Positions 51,321-60,174 of a DNA stretch of 64,000 nt are shown here, piece by piece. This DNA comes from a bacterium HR33 (GTDB lineage: Bacteria; Gemmatimonadota; Gemmatimonadetes; Gemmatimonadales; GWC2-71-9): contig BEIJ01000001.1 of NCBI GenBank assembly GCA_002923375.1, forward strand, positions 1,054,001-1,118,000, written 5' to 3'. How positions within the stretch are numbered: the first letter of the stretch is position 1; every line of letters starts with the position of its first letter. Under the pieces are notes generated by a model, which saw nothing but the letters and a program-made list of their open reading frames with translations, was not told the origin of the DNA and searched no databases. The translations under genes were made by a program, and so were the position numbers.

Positions 51321-53843
51321 GTGCGACCGCAGCACCACTTCCGGGATCACTTTCTCCCGCCGGACTCCGAGGCGTTTCGGCGCGCGGAGCCGCCTACCGG
51401 GAGGATAATCGTAATCGCTCCTACGCGTGCCGCGTGCGAAACGATCGAGCTGGCCATGCAGCTCAGGATCGAGACGGTCTTGGAGCGGGAGCATGGAGCC
51501 GAGATTCGGGAACTCGCCCGGCGAGGTTTGGGCTTCGGGATCGTTGCCGCCACGGGGACCGGCAAGACGCTGGCCATCAGGCCCATTGCGGAGGAGATCC
51601 TTCAGGCTCCCCTGAAAGTCGGGGTGGTAAACCGCGAGCGCGAGGCGACGCCCGAGACGCCGACCTGGAACGTGGTGATCGTCACCACCGGGATAGCGCG
51701 CCGCTGGTTCCAGGCGGAGCTGATCCAGCCGCAGGACACCCTGGTGGTGGACGAGATCCATCAGACTTCGGCCGAGCTGGAGCTGTGCTTGGCGCTGGGG
51801 AAGCGGGTAGGGTGTCGCTTCATCTGGCTTTCGGCCACGGTGGATCCTTCGTTCTATGCCAGCTACCTCAATTCGGCGGAGGTTCTGGTTACTTCCGCAT
51901 TCGACCCCAGGCTGGCTGCGCGGGTGAGCACCAGGCGGCAGCAACCGTTGGAGTTTTTGAACGACCAGTTCCTGCGGCACGTGATGCGGGAGCGGCGGGG
52001 AGTGGCGGTGTTTCTTCCCACTCGGGCGGAGGTGGAGGAGATCGCCAAGGAGTTGGGCGATCGCTGGCGCCGGCTCAACACGGCATTTTATCACGGCGGG
52101 GAGCCGATTCGCGTGATTCGCCCGTTTTTGGAGGGGACTGCACCCAAGCCTTATCTGCTGGCGATGACGGCGGCGGGGCAGTCGGCTTTGAATATTGCGG
52201 GTTTGGACACGGTGGTGATTTACGATGCCCGATACAGCAACGTGGTGGAGCGGGGGCGGAACATTCTGACCCGCCAGTACCTCGGAGCCAACGAGATACT
52301 CCAGATGGCGGGACGGGTTCACGGGCGGGTACCGGGAGGGGAGGTCTATATCCTTACCGATCGGGAGATTGACTTCGAGTCGCTACGCCCAGAACCGGTG
52401 GAGTTCCAGCTGGCGGGGGATGCGGAGCGGGTGGCCCTTACCGCGGCGGCTTTAGGGATCGATCTGTCGGAGCTGGAGCTTCCGGTGCCGCTGGACCGCC
52501 ACGCCTATCGCGCGGCGGTTCGCCGGCTCACCGAGAGGGGGATCATAGAGGACGGAAAGCTCACCGCTTACGGCCGGGATGTGGAGGCGATGCCGGTGGA
52601 GCGGCCTTGGGGCGAGCTGCTGGTGCATGCGCCCGAGGAGTTGATTCCCTACGTCGCGGTATGCGCCAATGTAGAGTCGTTGCACCGCATGACCCGGGAG
52701 GAGCGGGACTTGAGGGGGTTGGTGGTGCGGGGGAGCGATCATTTGACGGCGTACAACATCTACGCAGAAGCGCTGAACGAATACGGTTACGTGGGCGAGG
52801 TGTACGGCCTGCCGCGGCATTTGTTCGGCGAGGGGTTCGAGGAGTGGGCGGAGCGGCGCGGGGTTCTGGTGAAGGCTATCGAGGACGTGGCGCTGGGGAC
52901 GGCGTCGGTGTACCGGACTTTGGAGATGGAACTGCCGGCCCGGCTGCCGCGGGCGGATCAGAAAGTGTTGCGCAGGTTCCAGGACTTCCTGGCGCGTTAC
53001 ATGCCGTTCGACCTGGCGATAGAGGGGGAACTATCCAGCGGCGAGCCGGTGAGGGTGGCTCGGGGATCGGTTTGCAGCGAGTGGGGAGCGGTGGCGGGCA
53101 CGGTGCGCTACTTCGCGGACCGCTACGGCCGTCCTCGCGCGGCGATCGAGGGAACCAACATCCCCTTCGAGCTGATCCGCCGCTACGCCCTGAGGAGCGC
53201 TCCCGCGGTGGAGCTGCGCAACGGCCGCCGGCAGGGATTGGTGGTGGTGCGCCGCACGAAGTACGCCGGTTTCGAGCTGGAAAGCGAGCGGGATATGCTC
53301 AGGGGGGAGTTCCCGCCGGAGCTGGCGGATCAGGCGAGAGCGGTTTTGGCCCGGGCTCTCTTGTCGGGCGAGACTCGGCACCCGGATCAGGATGCGATCG
53401 CCAAGGTGGCGCGGCGGGCCGCCGAGTATTGGAGGCGATCCAAAGGGGAGCTGGAAGGCGCCGGGCCGGAGAGCTTGGAGCGGAAGCTCCGGCTTCAACT
53501 GGAGCGGGTCAACAGCTGGCACGACTTTTTGGACACGCGGCTCAACCTGGAGTTGGACGAGATCGTCCCCGAGGCGGCCCGCCGCGCCTTGGACGCCCTG
53601 CCGGCCTCGGTTCACCTGCTGGGGGATCGCGTGCCTTTAGTTTACGACTTCGAGGACGGCCTCCCCGTAGTGCGCCTGAAGCTCCGGGAAGGCCAGGCGC
53701 GGCGCCTGAAAGAGTGGCACATCCCGGAGTTGGACCGCCCGGTGCGTTTCAGCGTGATGAGAGGCAAACGGGAGATACTGAGAGCCAGGTCCGTGGAGGA
53801 ACTCAAGGCCGCGCTGAAAGCCCTGGCGGTCCGCCGGCGGTGA
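51321..53843 (+). CDS. DEIH-box helicase, HrpB/HrpA-like
   Basis: About 840 residues. Walker A AATGTGKTLAIRP, DEIH box LVVDEIHQTS and LSATVDP (motif III) are present, then helicase C with FLPTRAEVEEIA and QMAGRVHGRVPGG (motif VI). A helicase-associated region follows and then about 350 residues of helical sequence I cannot assign. The N-terminus has an unusual APTRAACETIELAM segment before Walker A. RNA is the likely substrate by family. GTG 51321 (GGGAG 10 nt upstream) is preferred to TTG 51312, which overlaps the pfkA stop. Confidence 0.85.
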   Translation: MRPQHHFRDHFLPPDSEAFRRAEPPTGRIIVIAPTRAACETIELAMQLRIETVLEREHGAEIRELARRGLGFGIVAATGTGKTLAIRPIAEEILQAPLKVGVVNREREATPETPTWNVVIVTTGIARRWFQAELIQPQDTLVVDEIHQTSAELELCLALGKRVGCRFIWLSATVDPSFYASYLNSAEVLVTSAFDPRLAARVSTRRQQPLEFLNDQFLRHVMRERRGVAVFLPTRAEVEEIAKELGDRWRRLNTAFYHGGEPIRVIRPFLEGTAPKPYLLAMTAAGQSALNIAGLDTVVIYDARYSNVVERGRNILTRQYLGANEILQMAGRVHGRVPGGEVYILTDREIDFESLRPEPVEFQLAGDAERVALTAAALGIDLSELELPVPLDRHAYRAAVRRLTERGIIEDGKLTAYGRDVEAMPVERPWGELLVHAPEELIPYVAVCANVESLHRMTREERDLRGLVVRGSDHLTAYNIYAEALNEYGYVGEVYGLPRHLFGEGFEEWAERRGVLVKAIEDVALGTASVYRTLEMELPARLPRADQKVLRRFQDFLARYMPFDLAIEGELSSGEPVRVARGSVCSEWGAVAGTVRYFADRYGRPRAAIEGTNIPFELIRRYALRSAPAVELRNGRRQGLVVVRRTKYAGFELESERDMLRGEFPPELADQARAVLARALLSGETRHPDQDAIAKVARRAAEYWRRSKGELEGAGPESLERKLRLQLERVNSWHDFLDTRLNLELDEIVPEAARRALDALPASVHLLGDRVPLVYDFEDGLPVVRLKLREGQARRLKEWHIPELDRPVRFSVMRGKREILRARSVEELKAALKALAVRRR

Positions 53844-53900
53844 GAGCCTCCGAGCGGTGCGGCACTATGGGGGGAGCCAGGGCGGCCTAGAGCGGCTTTT

Positions 53901-54482
53901 TTAGACCGCCGCCGGCCGGGAGAGCGCCAGAAGACCCAGCCAGGCGGCTGCGTAGATCGCTTCCAGATGGGCGCTGTCACCCCCGGCCTGAAGCTCCAGC
54001 CCCACTCCGTGAACTACCGCAGCCAAAAGTCCTCCCATCTCCGAAACCGGGACTGTGGGATCGAGATCCAGGGTTCTCAAGAAGCTTCCCAGAGCCTCCG
54101 AAAGCGCCGCGGCGAAACGCTCCGCCTCTCGTTTGACCGTCTGGCCAGTCAGTTCGCCTGAAAACGCCAGTGCGCTCCAGGCTTTGAGGGTCCCGTCGCG
54201 GGCCTCGCGGGACAGCAGCGCCCAGCTGTTTTGAATTGCGGCTTTGGCGTCCGCCGCGCTGAGGGCGGCGATCCATTCTTCTCTACGGGTAGCGCCCAGG
54301 TCTTCTGCCACGGCGGCCAAAAGTCGGGTCTTGGTCTTGAAGTGGTAGTGCACCAGCCCTTTGGCGCAGCGGGCCTCCCGGGCCACCGCCTCTACGGTGG
54401 TTCCCGCCAGGCCTTTCTTTCTGAGCACCCTAAAAGCGGCGGCTACGATCGCCGCCCGGCTCGCCTCCTTAGTGCGGGCCAT
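53901..54482 (-). CDS. TetR/AcrR family transcriptional regulator
   Basis: 193 residues. HTH: AAIVAAAFRVLRKKGLAGTTVEAVAREARCAKGLVHYHFKTKTRLLAAVAED. ATG 54482 has AAGGAGG 6 nt upstream, so unlike its divergent neighbour this gene is leadered. Two 13-bp direct repeats in its promoter region are candidate operators, and the divergent thioesterase gene may be its target. Confidence 0.88.
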   Translation of the reverse strand: MARTKEASRAAIVAAAFRVLRKKGLAGTTVEAVAREARCAKGLVHYHFKTKTRLLAAVAEDLGATRREEWIAALSAADAKAAIQNSWALLSREARDGTLKAWSALAFSGELTGQTVKREAERFAAALSEALGSFLRTLDLDPTVPVSEMGGLLAAVVHGVGLELQAGGDSAHLEAIYAAAWLGLLALSRPAAV

Positions 54483-54518
54483 GGAAGCCTCCTTTTCGGT
54501 TGGCGTCCTGCTTGGCTG

Positions 54519-54551
54519 CGCGGCCAAAATACGTTCCCCGCGGCCAATATA
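54519..54551. repeat. Two direct repeats over the tetR promoter
   Basis: CGCGGCCAAAATA (54519-54531) and CGCGGCCAATATA (54539-54551) differ at one position and are 20 bp apart, two helical turns. On the minus strand the second contains TATATT, with TTGGCA 16 bp upstream of it, i.e. the likely tetR core promoter. Probable operator pair. Confidence 0.5.
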
Positions 54552-54566
54552 CCGCTGGCTCAGGGT

Positions 54567-54595
54567 CTGCCAACCCGCGGCCAAGGTGGTAGCTT
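54567..54595 (+). promoter_or_regulatory. Leaderless promoter of the thioesterase gene
   Basis: CTGCCA (54567-54572), a 17-bp spacer, then TAGCTT (54590-54595) ending 7 nt before ATG 54603. No ribosome-binding site. Confidence 0.55.
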
Positions 54596-54602
54596 TCCTG
54601 CC

Positions 54603-55076
54603 ATGAACGGTCCGTTCGTAGTGCAAGAGTATGTCCGTTGGTCGGACGTGGACTACGCGGGGATAATCTTTTACGGCGCTTACGTGCGCTTTTTCGAGAT
54701 CGCCGAAACGGAGTTGTTCCGCGCGGCGGGGGTTCCCTACGGAGAAGTGTTCGACCGGTTCGACATCTGGCTGCCTCGGGTGCACCTCTCCTGCGATTTC
54801 GAGTATCCCGCCCGCCTGGATGACTGTCTCAAGGTGGCGGCGTACTTCACGCGGTTCGGCAGGAGTTCGGTGCACATAAACTTCGACGTAGTGCACGTGG
54901 CGAGCGGCAGGATTGCGGCTGCGGCGCGCGAGGTTTTGGTTTGCGTCGATCGCAAGACGATGCGGCCCCGGCAGCTCCCCGATGCGCTGAAGGCGGCGTT
55001 TGAGCGGTTCACCTTTACTCAGGAGGACGCGCGCCGGCAGTTGGGCATCCGGGGCGAGGAGCGGGCGGGCCGGTGA
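54603..55076 (+). CDS. Hotdog-fold acyl-CoA thioesterase (YbgC/4HBT type)
   Basis: 157 residues. The start VQEYVRWSDVDYAGIIFYGAYVRFFEIAETELFRAAGV is the 4HBT motif, with the Asp in DVDYAG as the likely catalytic acid. Later strands VHLSCDFEYPARLDDCLKV and VHINFDVVHVASGRIAAAAREVLVCVD complete a hotdog fold. It probably hydrolyses an acyl- or aroyl-CoA; specificity unknown. The stop overlaps the lipoprotein GTG. Confidence 0.88.
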   Translation: MNGPFVVQEYVRWSDVDYAGIIFYGAYVRFFEIAETELFRAAGVPYGEVFDRFDIWLPRVHLSCDFEYPARLDDCLKVAAYFTRFGRSSVHINFDVVHVASGRIAAAAREVLVCVDRKTMRPRQLPDALKAAFERFTFTQEDARRQLGIRGEERAGR

Positions 55077-55705
55077 AGCGGCTTGTCTTCGGTTGCGCCT
55101 GTGTGGGGGTACTGGCTTGCGGTTCCCCGGGCCCAGCGGCGGATCAGGTGGGAGTCGTGAGCGGCGCCGACACGCTGAAGGGCGCGGCGGCCGAGTCGGT
55201 CCTTTTAGCCGAGGTGACACCCCCTCAGCCGGTAGCAGGCAAGTGGGTCGGCCGTACTCCCTTGAGGGAAGTTCTGACGGGGGCCTTACCGGTGCGGGCC
55301 GGGCGCTGCGCCGATCCGCCCAGTGTGCAGGTCATGGCCCAGGGCGACAGCATTGACGCGCTGGTGGTGGTCTATTTCGGCGTTGCCGGGGGTGAGACCG
55401 GTGAATACCGGGTGGTTCCCCGAGACCAGCCGCCGCCGCAGAGCGGGTATGCCAGGGTCGGAGTGCAGCGGGTAGGTTACGTTTCGCACTTTTACGAGGC
55501 GGTGGAGGGTTTTGTGGTCCTGGAGGAGTTGGGGCGGTCTGTGAGGGGAAGGGTAGAAGTGGTACTGCGTGAGGTGAGCTCCTGGGAGAAGGTTCGCTAT
55601 GCGGCGGTGTTCTCAGTGCCGGGGCTGGAGCCCTGGCCCGAGGAGTACTGCGGTGCGCCGGTGCCGCCGGACTCGATATCCGCGCTGGATCGCCCTATCG
55701 GATGA
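55073..55705 (+). CDS. Predicted lipoprotein of unknown function
   Basis: 210 residues. The N-terminus KRLVFGCACVGVLACGSPG has a lipobox with Cys16 (LAC), so it should be lipid-anchored. The mature part is beta-rich (VQVMAQGDSIDALVVVYFGVAGGETGEYRVV; VEVVLREVSSWEKVRYAAVFSV), with no recognised domain. Its GTG overlaps the thioesterase stop. Confidence 0.75.
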   Translation: MKRLVFGCACVGVLACGSPGPAADQVGVVSGADTLKGAAAESVLLAEVTPPQPVAGKWVGRTPLREVLTGALPVRAGRCADPPSVQVMAQGDSIDALVVVYFGVAGGETGEYRVVPRDQPPPQSGYARVGVQRVGYVSHFYEAVEGFVVLEELGRSVRGRVEVVLREVSSWEKVRYAAVFSVPGLEPWPEEYCGAPVPPDSISALDRPIG

Positions 55706-55841
55706 GTAGTTACGCTCAGCTTTCGGGGCGGATGGGTCCGGATGGTGGGCCAGCGGCGCCTGGGCCTTTTGGCGGTCTCGGGGGTTAAGCAAACATTCGG
55801 CAGAAACGGGCGAAAGGAAACGCCTGCAGGTGAAAAAGTGT

Positions 55842-55847
55842 TAGATT
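55842..55847 (+). promoter_or_regulatory. Leaderless -10 element of ispH
   Basis: TAGATT ends 6 nt before ATG 55854, and no Shine-Dalgarno sequence is present between them. The bases after it (GG) match those after TATATT at 19492. Confidence 0.45.
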
Positions 55848-55853
55848 GGTGCG

Positions 55854-57047
55854 ATGGTGGAGACTTACTTCAGGCGCGGCTTCGGGCTTAAGCGGGAGAT
55901 CGAAGAGGATCTAAAGGCGTACCACAGCCGCCTGGTGGATCGCATCCGGGCGGAAGGGTACACTCTGACGGTCGGCGGCATCACCATACGGCTCGCCAAA
56001 GAGTTCGGTTTTTGCTACGGGGTGGACCGCGCGGTGGAGTATGCCTACGAGACCCGGAAGCAGTTTCCCGATCGCCGCATCTTTCTGGTGGGAGAGATCA
56101 TTCACAATCCTCATGTGAATCGGCAGTTGGAAAATGCCGGTATCACGATTCTCCGCCCCGGCCCCGACGGCCGGTTCGATTTCAGCGGCATCGGTCCCGA
56201 AGATGTGGTATTGATTCCCGCCTTCGGGGTGACGGTGGGCGATTTCCGGCGGCTGCGCGAGTTGGGGTGCGTGCTGGTAGACACTACTTGCGGTTCCGTG
56301 CTCAACGTCTGGAAGAGAGTGGAGCGTTACGCCAAGGACAACTTCACTGCGGTGGTCCACGGCAAGCATTATCACGAGGAGACGAAGGCGACGGTGAGCC
56401 AGGCGGCCAAGCATCCCAGCGGTCGCTACTTGGTGGTGCGGGACATGGATGAGGCTGAGGTGTTGTGCCGCTTCATCGAGCGGGGCGACAACTTGGAGGA
56501 GATGGAGCGGGTTTTCCGCCACAAGGTTTCTCCGGGGTTCGACTTTTCTCGGGATCTTCAGCGAATCGGTGTAGCCAATCAGACCACCATGTTGGCCAGC
56601 GAGTCGCTGGCGATCGCTCGGAGGATTGGAGAAGCGCTGGCGCGGCGGTATCCGAACGATCCGCCGGAGGAGCACTTTCGATCTTTCGACACCATCTGCT
56701 CTGCCACCCAGGAGCGGCAGGATGCGGTGTTGGAGCTTTTGGAGGAACCTTTGGATGCGATGGTGGTCATTGGAGGTTACAATTCCAGCAATACCAATCA
56801 CCTGGCCAAGCTGTGTGCCGCCCGGCGTCCTACCTATCATATCGAGGACTCGAGCTGTATCGAGCCGGAAACCGGCACTATCCGCTACAAGCCGGTGGGT
56901 CGCGACGAAGAGGTCGTTGCGGAGGACTGGCTGGGGGAGGGTCACCGAACCATCGGTATTACCGCCGGCGCTTCCACTCCCAACAACAAGATCGGTGAGG
57001 CTATAGAGCGCATTCTGGCTACCCGGGGTTTCTCGGTCGCGGTGTAG
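55854..57047 (+). CDS. ispH: 4-hydroxy-3-methylbut-2-enyl diphosphate reductase
   Basis: 397 residues, the long form of IspH (LytB) seen in cyanobacteria and several other phyla. It performs the last step of the MEP isoprenoid pathway. The three [4Fe-4S] ligands are Cys54 (FCYGVDRA), Cys146 (TTCGSVLNVWK) and Cys282 (TICSATQERQDAV); GGYNSSNTNHL and ITAGASTPN are also present. Single gene with its own promoter. Confidence 0.96.
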   Translation: MVETYFRRGFGLKREIEEDLKAYHSRLVDRIRAEGYTLTVGGITIRLAKEFGFCYGVDRAVEYAYETRKQFPDRRIFLVGEIIHNPHVNRQLENAGITILRPGPDGRFDFSGIGPEDVVLIPAFGVTVGDFRRLRELGCVLVDTTCGSVLNVWKRVERYAKDNFTAVVHGKHYHEETKATVSQAAKHPSGRYLVVRDMDEAEVLCRFIERGDNLEEMERVFRHKVSPGFDFSRDLQRIGVANQTTMLASESLAIARRIGEALARRYPNDPPEEHFRSFDTICSATQERQDAVLELLEEPLDAMVVIGGYNSSNTNHLAKLCAARRPTYHIEDSSCIEPETGTIRYKPVGRDEEVVAEDWLGEGHRTIGITAGASTPNNKIGEAIERILATRGFSVAV

Positions 57048-57128
57048 CTCTGGCGGCTCGGCGGCGGTCCTTTCGCGCGACATTCTCAAAAAGCGTAACT
57101 TGTTGGCGATCCGCACCGAGAGGTAGCC

Positions 57129-57917
57129 ATGGTTTGGGAGTTTTTCCAAAACCTGCCGCTGGTGAAGATTGTAATTGCGGCGCTGCTGGTCTTGTTGGGT
57201 GTGCTCTCCAGCCGGTTTCTCGAGTCTTGGAGCGAGCGGGGAATTCACACCCTCATAGACCGCGTCGGGCGGCGGGGTAAGGGATCGGCCGCGGCGAGCG
57301 CCAGCGAGGTAGCCGAGTCGGTACCGGCGCTGGTGGGCCGGTTCGTCTACTGGTTCGTTTTCCTTTCCTTCCTGGCGGCGGCGCTGGAGTTGGTGGGGCT
57401 GCCGGTAGTGAGCGCCGTAGGGGAGAGGCTGGCGCCCTATGTCCCGGGCGTGCTTGCGGGACTCGGCATCGTGTTGTTGGGAGTCGTTGCGGCGAGTTTG
57501 GCGGGAGGGGTGGTGGCTGCGGGTGCTGCTTCCACCGGGTTGCGGTACGCCGGGGCTGTGGGGCGCCTGGCGCAAGGGCTGGTGCTGCTCCTTGCGATTC
57601 TTTTGGCGCTGGAGCAGGTGGGGATTCACGGCGAGCTGATCGGAGTTTTGCTGGCGGTCTTTTTAGGGGTGGCTTTTTCGGGCGCCGCTTTGGCGTTCGG
57701 TTTGGGTGCCCGCACCGCGGTAAGCAACATTTTGGCGGCTTACTACGTGACCCAGACCTACAGCGTGGGGCAAACCGTCAGAATCGGGGAGATCGAGGGG
57801 AGGATCGTCCGCACCACTTCCACTGCGGTGGTCTTGGACACTCCTGCGGGTCAGGTGCAGGTGCCGGCTTCGCTCTTCAGCGAGCGTCCTTCCACGCTGG
57901 TGGCTGAAGGCGGCTGA
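57129..57917 (+). CDS. MscS-type mechanosensitive channel-like protein
   Basis: 262 residues with about four membrane helices (near 13-32, 75-96, 105-140, 145-190) and a glycine/alanine-rich pore-lining helix FLGVAFSGAALAFGLGARTAVSNILAAYYV. A short beta domain follows (YSVGQTVRIGEIEGRIVRTTSTAVVLDTPAGQVQVPASLF), as in MscS, but the family's large C-terminal vestibule is missing. GAGAGG precedes ATG. First of a three-gene set with two MgtE-type genes. Confidence 0.83.
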   Translation: MVWEFFQNLPLVKIVIAALLVLLGVLSSRFLESWSERGIHTLIDRVGRRGKGSAAASASEVAESVPALVGRFVYWFVFLSFLAAALELVGLPVVSAVGERLAPYVPGVLAGLGIVLLGVVAASLAGGVVAAGAASTGLRYAGAVGRLAQGLVLLLAILLALEQVGIHGELIGVLLAVFLGVAFSGAALAFGLGARTAVSNILAAYYVTQTYSVGQTVRIGEIEGRIVRTTSTAVVLDTPAGQVQVPASLFSERPSTLVAEGG

Positions 57918-57919
57918 CC

Positions 57920-58777
57920 GTGAAAGACGAACTGGCGCTCGCTAGCAGGTTTGTGGCGGATCATCCCGAGCAGGCGGCGGAGGTGTTGGAGCGGCTGTCC
58001 TTCTCGGAAGCCGCAGCCGTCTTAGCGCAGCTTCCTCCTCGGGACGCTTCGCGAGTGGTGGCGCGGGTGAGCGCGTCGTTGGCGGTGGACTGCCTGCGCC
58101 CGCTGGAGAGTTCGAAGGCAGGGGAGATCCTAGCGGAGCTGCCGCTGGAACTCGCGGCCCGGCTTTTGCGCCGGGCGCCGGACGAGCTTAGAGAGTCGTG
58201 GTTGGAGGGGATGCCGCGGGAGCGTTCCGAGCTTTTGCGGCGCAAGTTGCGCTATCCCCAGGGCACCGCCGGCGCGCTGGCCGATCCTCTGGTCCTGGCG
58301 CTGCCGGAGGATATGAGCGTCAGCGAGGCTCAGAAGCAACTGCGGCGTTCGCCCGACCGCGCGTACTACTATCTCTACGTGGTGGATCGCGATCAGCGGC
58401 TGGTGGGAGCGCTGGATATTCGAGAGCTGATGCTGGCCGACGGGAAGCGGCGGTTGAGCGAAGTGATGCGGAGCGAGGTGGTTCGGGTGCCGGCCCATGC
58501 GGATATTCGCTCGATCCTGATGCATCCCGCTTGGAAGGATTTGGATGCCATCCCGGTGGTGGACAGCGGGGGAGTGTTCCTGGGGATCGTACGGCATCGG
58601 ACGATGCGGCAGATGGCCGGATCGCCGGCGCCGGAGGAGGCGTCGCCGCTGGTGGCGGCGCTAGTGAATTTAGGGGAACTGTATTGGAGCGGTATGTCTG
58701 CGTTTTTGGCCGGGGTGAAGGTCCCGGTGAAAGGTTTCTCCGCGGGGGAAGAGGAGACAGGCCATGGTCAGGGTTAG
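57920..58777 (+). CDS. MgtE N-terminal/CBS-domain protein without membrane part
   Basis: 285 residues: a superhelical MgtE_N domain (about 1-125) with repeats such as ERLSFSEAAAVLAQLPPRDASRVV, and a CBS pair (about 130-245). The usual five membrane helices are absent, so it cannot transport by itself. Stop 58777 overlaps the following complete mgtE gene by 14 nt. It may be a regulatory, Mg2+-sensing subunit, or a divergent duplicate; this is inference. Confidence 0.82.
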   Translation: MKDELALASRFVADHPEQAAEVLERLSFSEAAAVLAQLPPRDASRVVARVSASLAVDCLRPLESSKAGEILAELPLELAARLLRRAPDELRESWLEGMPRERSELLRRKLRYPQGTAGALADPLVLALPEDMSVSEAQKQLRRSPDRAYYYLYVVDRDQRLVGALDIRELMLADGKRRLSEVMRSEVVRVPAHADIRSILMHPAWKDLDAIPVVDSGGVFLGIVRHRTMRQMAGSPAPEEASPLVAALVNLGELYWSGMSAFLAGVKVPVKGFSAGEEETGHGQG

Positions 58778-60074
58778 TCCCGAGCGGGGGGTTCGCGCGC
58801 TGGTGGAGCGCTACTTCCAGAGTTTCCCGGAGGAAGCGGCGCGAGAATTGGAGAGTTTGCCGGCGCAGCGGGTCGCTGCGCTTTTGGCTGCGCACTCGGT
58901 GCTGGCGTCGGGTGCGGTATTGCGGCGGTTGACGCCGGAGTTGGCGGCGGAGGTTCTAGCGCTGTTGGACAGGGATGCCTTCGGTGGTTTGATGCAGACG
59001 CTGGAGCCGGTGCGGGCGGCGGCGTTGCTCGCCGCGTTGGATCCCGAGGTACGGGAGGAACGGTTGAGCCTGCTCGATCCCGCCGAGGCCAAGGAGCTTA
59101 AGGAGTTGATGAGCTATCCCCCGGATACGGCCGGTTCGGTGATGGATCCCAGGATCACGGTCTTTCGTTTGGAGACGACGGTCCGCGAGGCGCTGGCCAA
59201 GTTACGGGCGCGGCGCGGGCGGCCGATTACCGACGTCTTTGTGGTTGACGGGGAGGGGCGCCTGGTGGGGGCGCTGCCGTTGCAGGAGTTGGCGGTGGCC
59301 GATCCCGGGGTGCGGATCGAGGAGCTGCGCCTGCGGGTTCCGGTGAGCGTTCAGGCGACGAGCTCGCAGGAGGAAGTGGTCGAAGTTTTTGCCCGGGGGA
59401 TCGGCACCAGCGTGCCGGTGGTGGACTACGACAACCGCCCGGTGGGAGTGATCCGGCACGATGCCTTGGTGGAGGCTACTCAGGAGGAAGCCACGGCGGA
59501 TCTTGCCACCATGGTGGGCGCCAGCAGGGACGAGCGGGCGTTGTCTCCGGTTTGGTTTGCGGTGAAGAAGCGCCTGCCTTGGTTGCAGATCAATCTGGCG
59601 ACGGCGTTTCTGGCTTCGGCGGTGGTGGGTTTGTTCGAGAGCACTATTGCGCAGTACACCGCCTTGGCGGTGTTGCTTCCGGTGGTGGCGGGTCAGTCGG
59701 GCAACACCGGTGCCCAGTCACTGGCGGTCACGATGCGGGGTTTGGCGCTGCGGGAGATCAGGTTGCGGCACTGGTTGAGGGTGGGAGGGAAGGAGCTGGC
59801 GGTGGGGGCGATAAACGGCTTGGGGGTGGCGCTGGTTACGTCGCTGGCGGTCTTTTTGTGGAGCGATTCGGCTGGGTTGGCGCTGGTGATCGGCACGGCG
59901 ATGGTGGCTTCCATGGTGATTGCCAGTGTGGCGGGGGCGTCGATACCGATGATCCTGCAGGCCATTGGCCAGGATCCGGCGCAGTCGTCGTCCATAGTGC
60001 TGACCACGGTGACGGATGTGATGGGATTCTTCAGTTTTTTGGGGTTGGCCACGGTGATGAGCGGGCTTTTGTAA
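58764..60074 (+). CDS. mgtE: Magnesium transporter MgtE
   Basis: 436 residues: MgtE_N (about 10-125), two CBS domains (about 125-255), then five membrane helices (about 270-436) with the pore signature VLLPVVAGQSGNTGAQSLAVTMRGLALREI and SIPMILQAIGQDPAQSSSIVLTTVTDVMGFF. A complete Mg2+ channel/transporter gated by its cytosolic domains. ATG 58764 lies in the upstream gene's tail. Confidence 0.93.
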   Translation: MVRVSPERGVRALVERYFQSFPEEAARELESLPAQRVAALLAAHSVLASGAVLRRLTPELAAEVLALLDRDAFGGLMQTLEPVRAAALLAALDPEVREERLSLLDPAEAKELKELMSYPPDTAGSVMDPRITVFRLETTVREALAKLRARRGRPITDVFVVDGEGRLVGALPLQELAVADPGVRIEELRLRVPVSVQATSSQEEVVEVFARGIGTSVPVVDYDNRPVGVIRHDALVEATQEEATADLATMVGASRDERALSPVWFAVKKRLPWLQINLATAFLASAVVGLFESTIAQYTALAVLLPVVAGQSGNTGAQSLAVTMRGLALREIRLRHWLRVGGKELAVGAINGLGVALVTSLAVFLWSDSAGLALVIGTAMVASMVIASVAGASIPMILQAIGQDPAQSSSIVLTTVTDVMGFFSFLGLATVMSGLL

Positions 60075-60161
60075 AGTCGAGGCGTCTGGCGCGGACATGA
60101 AGAAAGCTCTCGTTGGCAGCGGTTGTTCTGCTGTCCCGAGATCGAGGTTCCCGGGCCGCGG

Positions 60162-60167
60162 TACCTT
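60162..60167 (+). promoter_or_regulatory. Leaderless -10 element of the L,D-transpeptidase gene
   Basis: TACCTT ends exactly 7 nt before ATG 60175, the codon that also begins a good signal peptide. This argues against the upstream in-frame ATG 60097. Confidence 0.5.
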
Positions 60168-60174
60168 ACTATCT

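Noticed and set aside
53870-53900. Possible bidirectional terminator around the TTTTTT run
   Set aside because: The flanking GGCGG/CCGCC arms leave a long unpaired loop and no clean stem is adjacent to the T-run.
55911-57629. 572-codon open frame on the minus strand
   Set aside because: Antisense to ispH and the MscS-like gene; Gln/His/Arg-rich composition typical of shadows.
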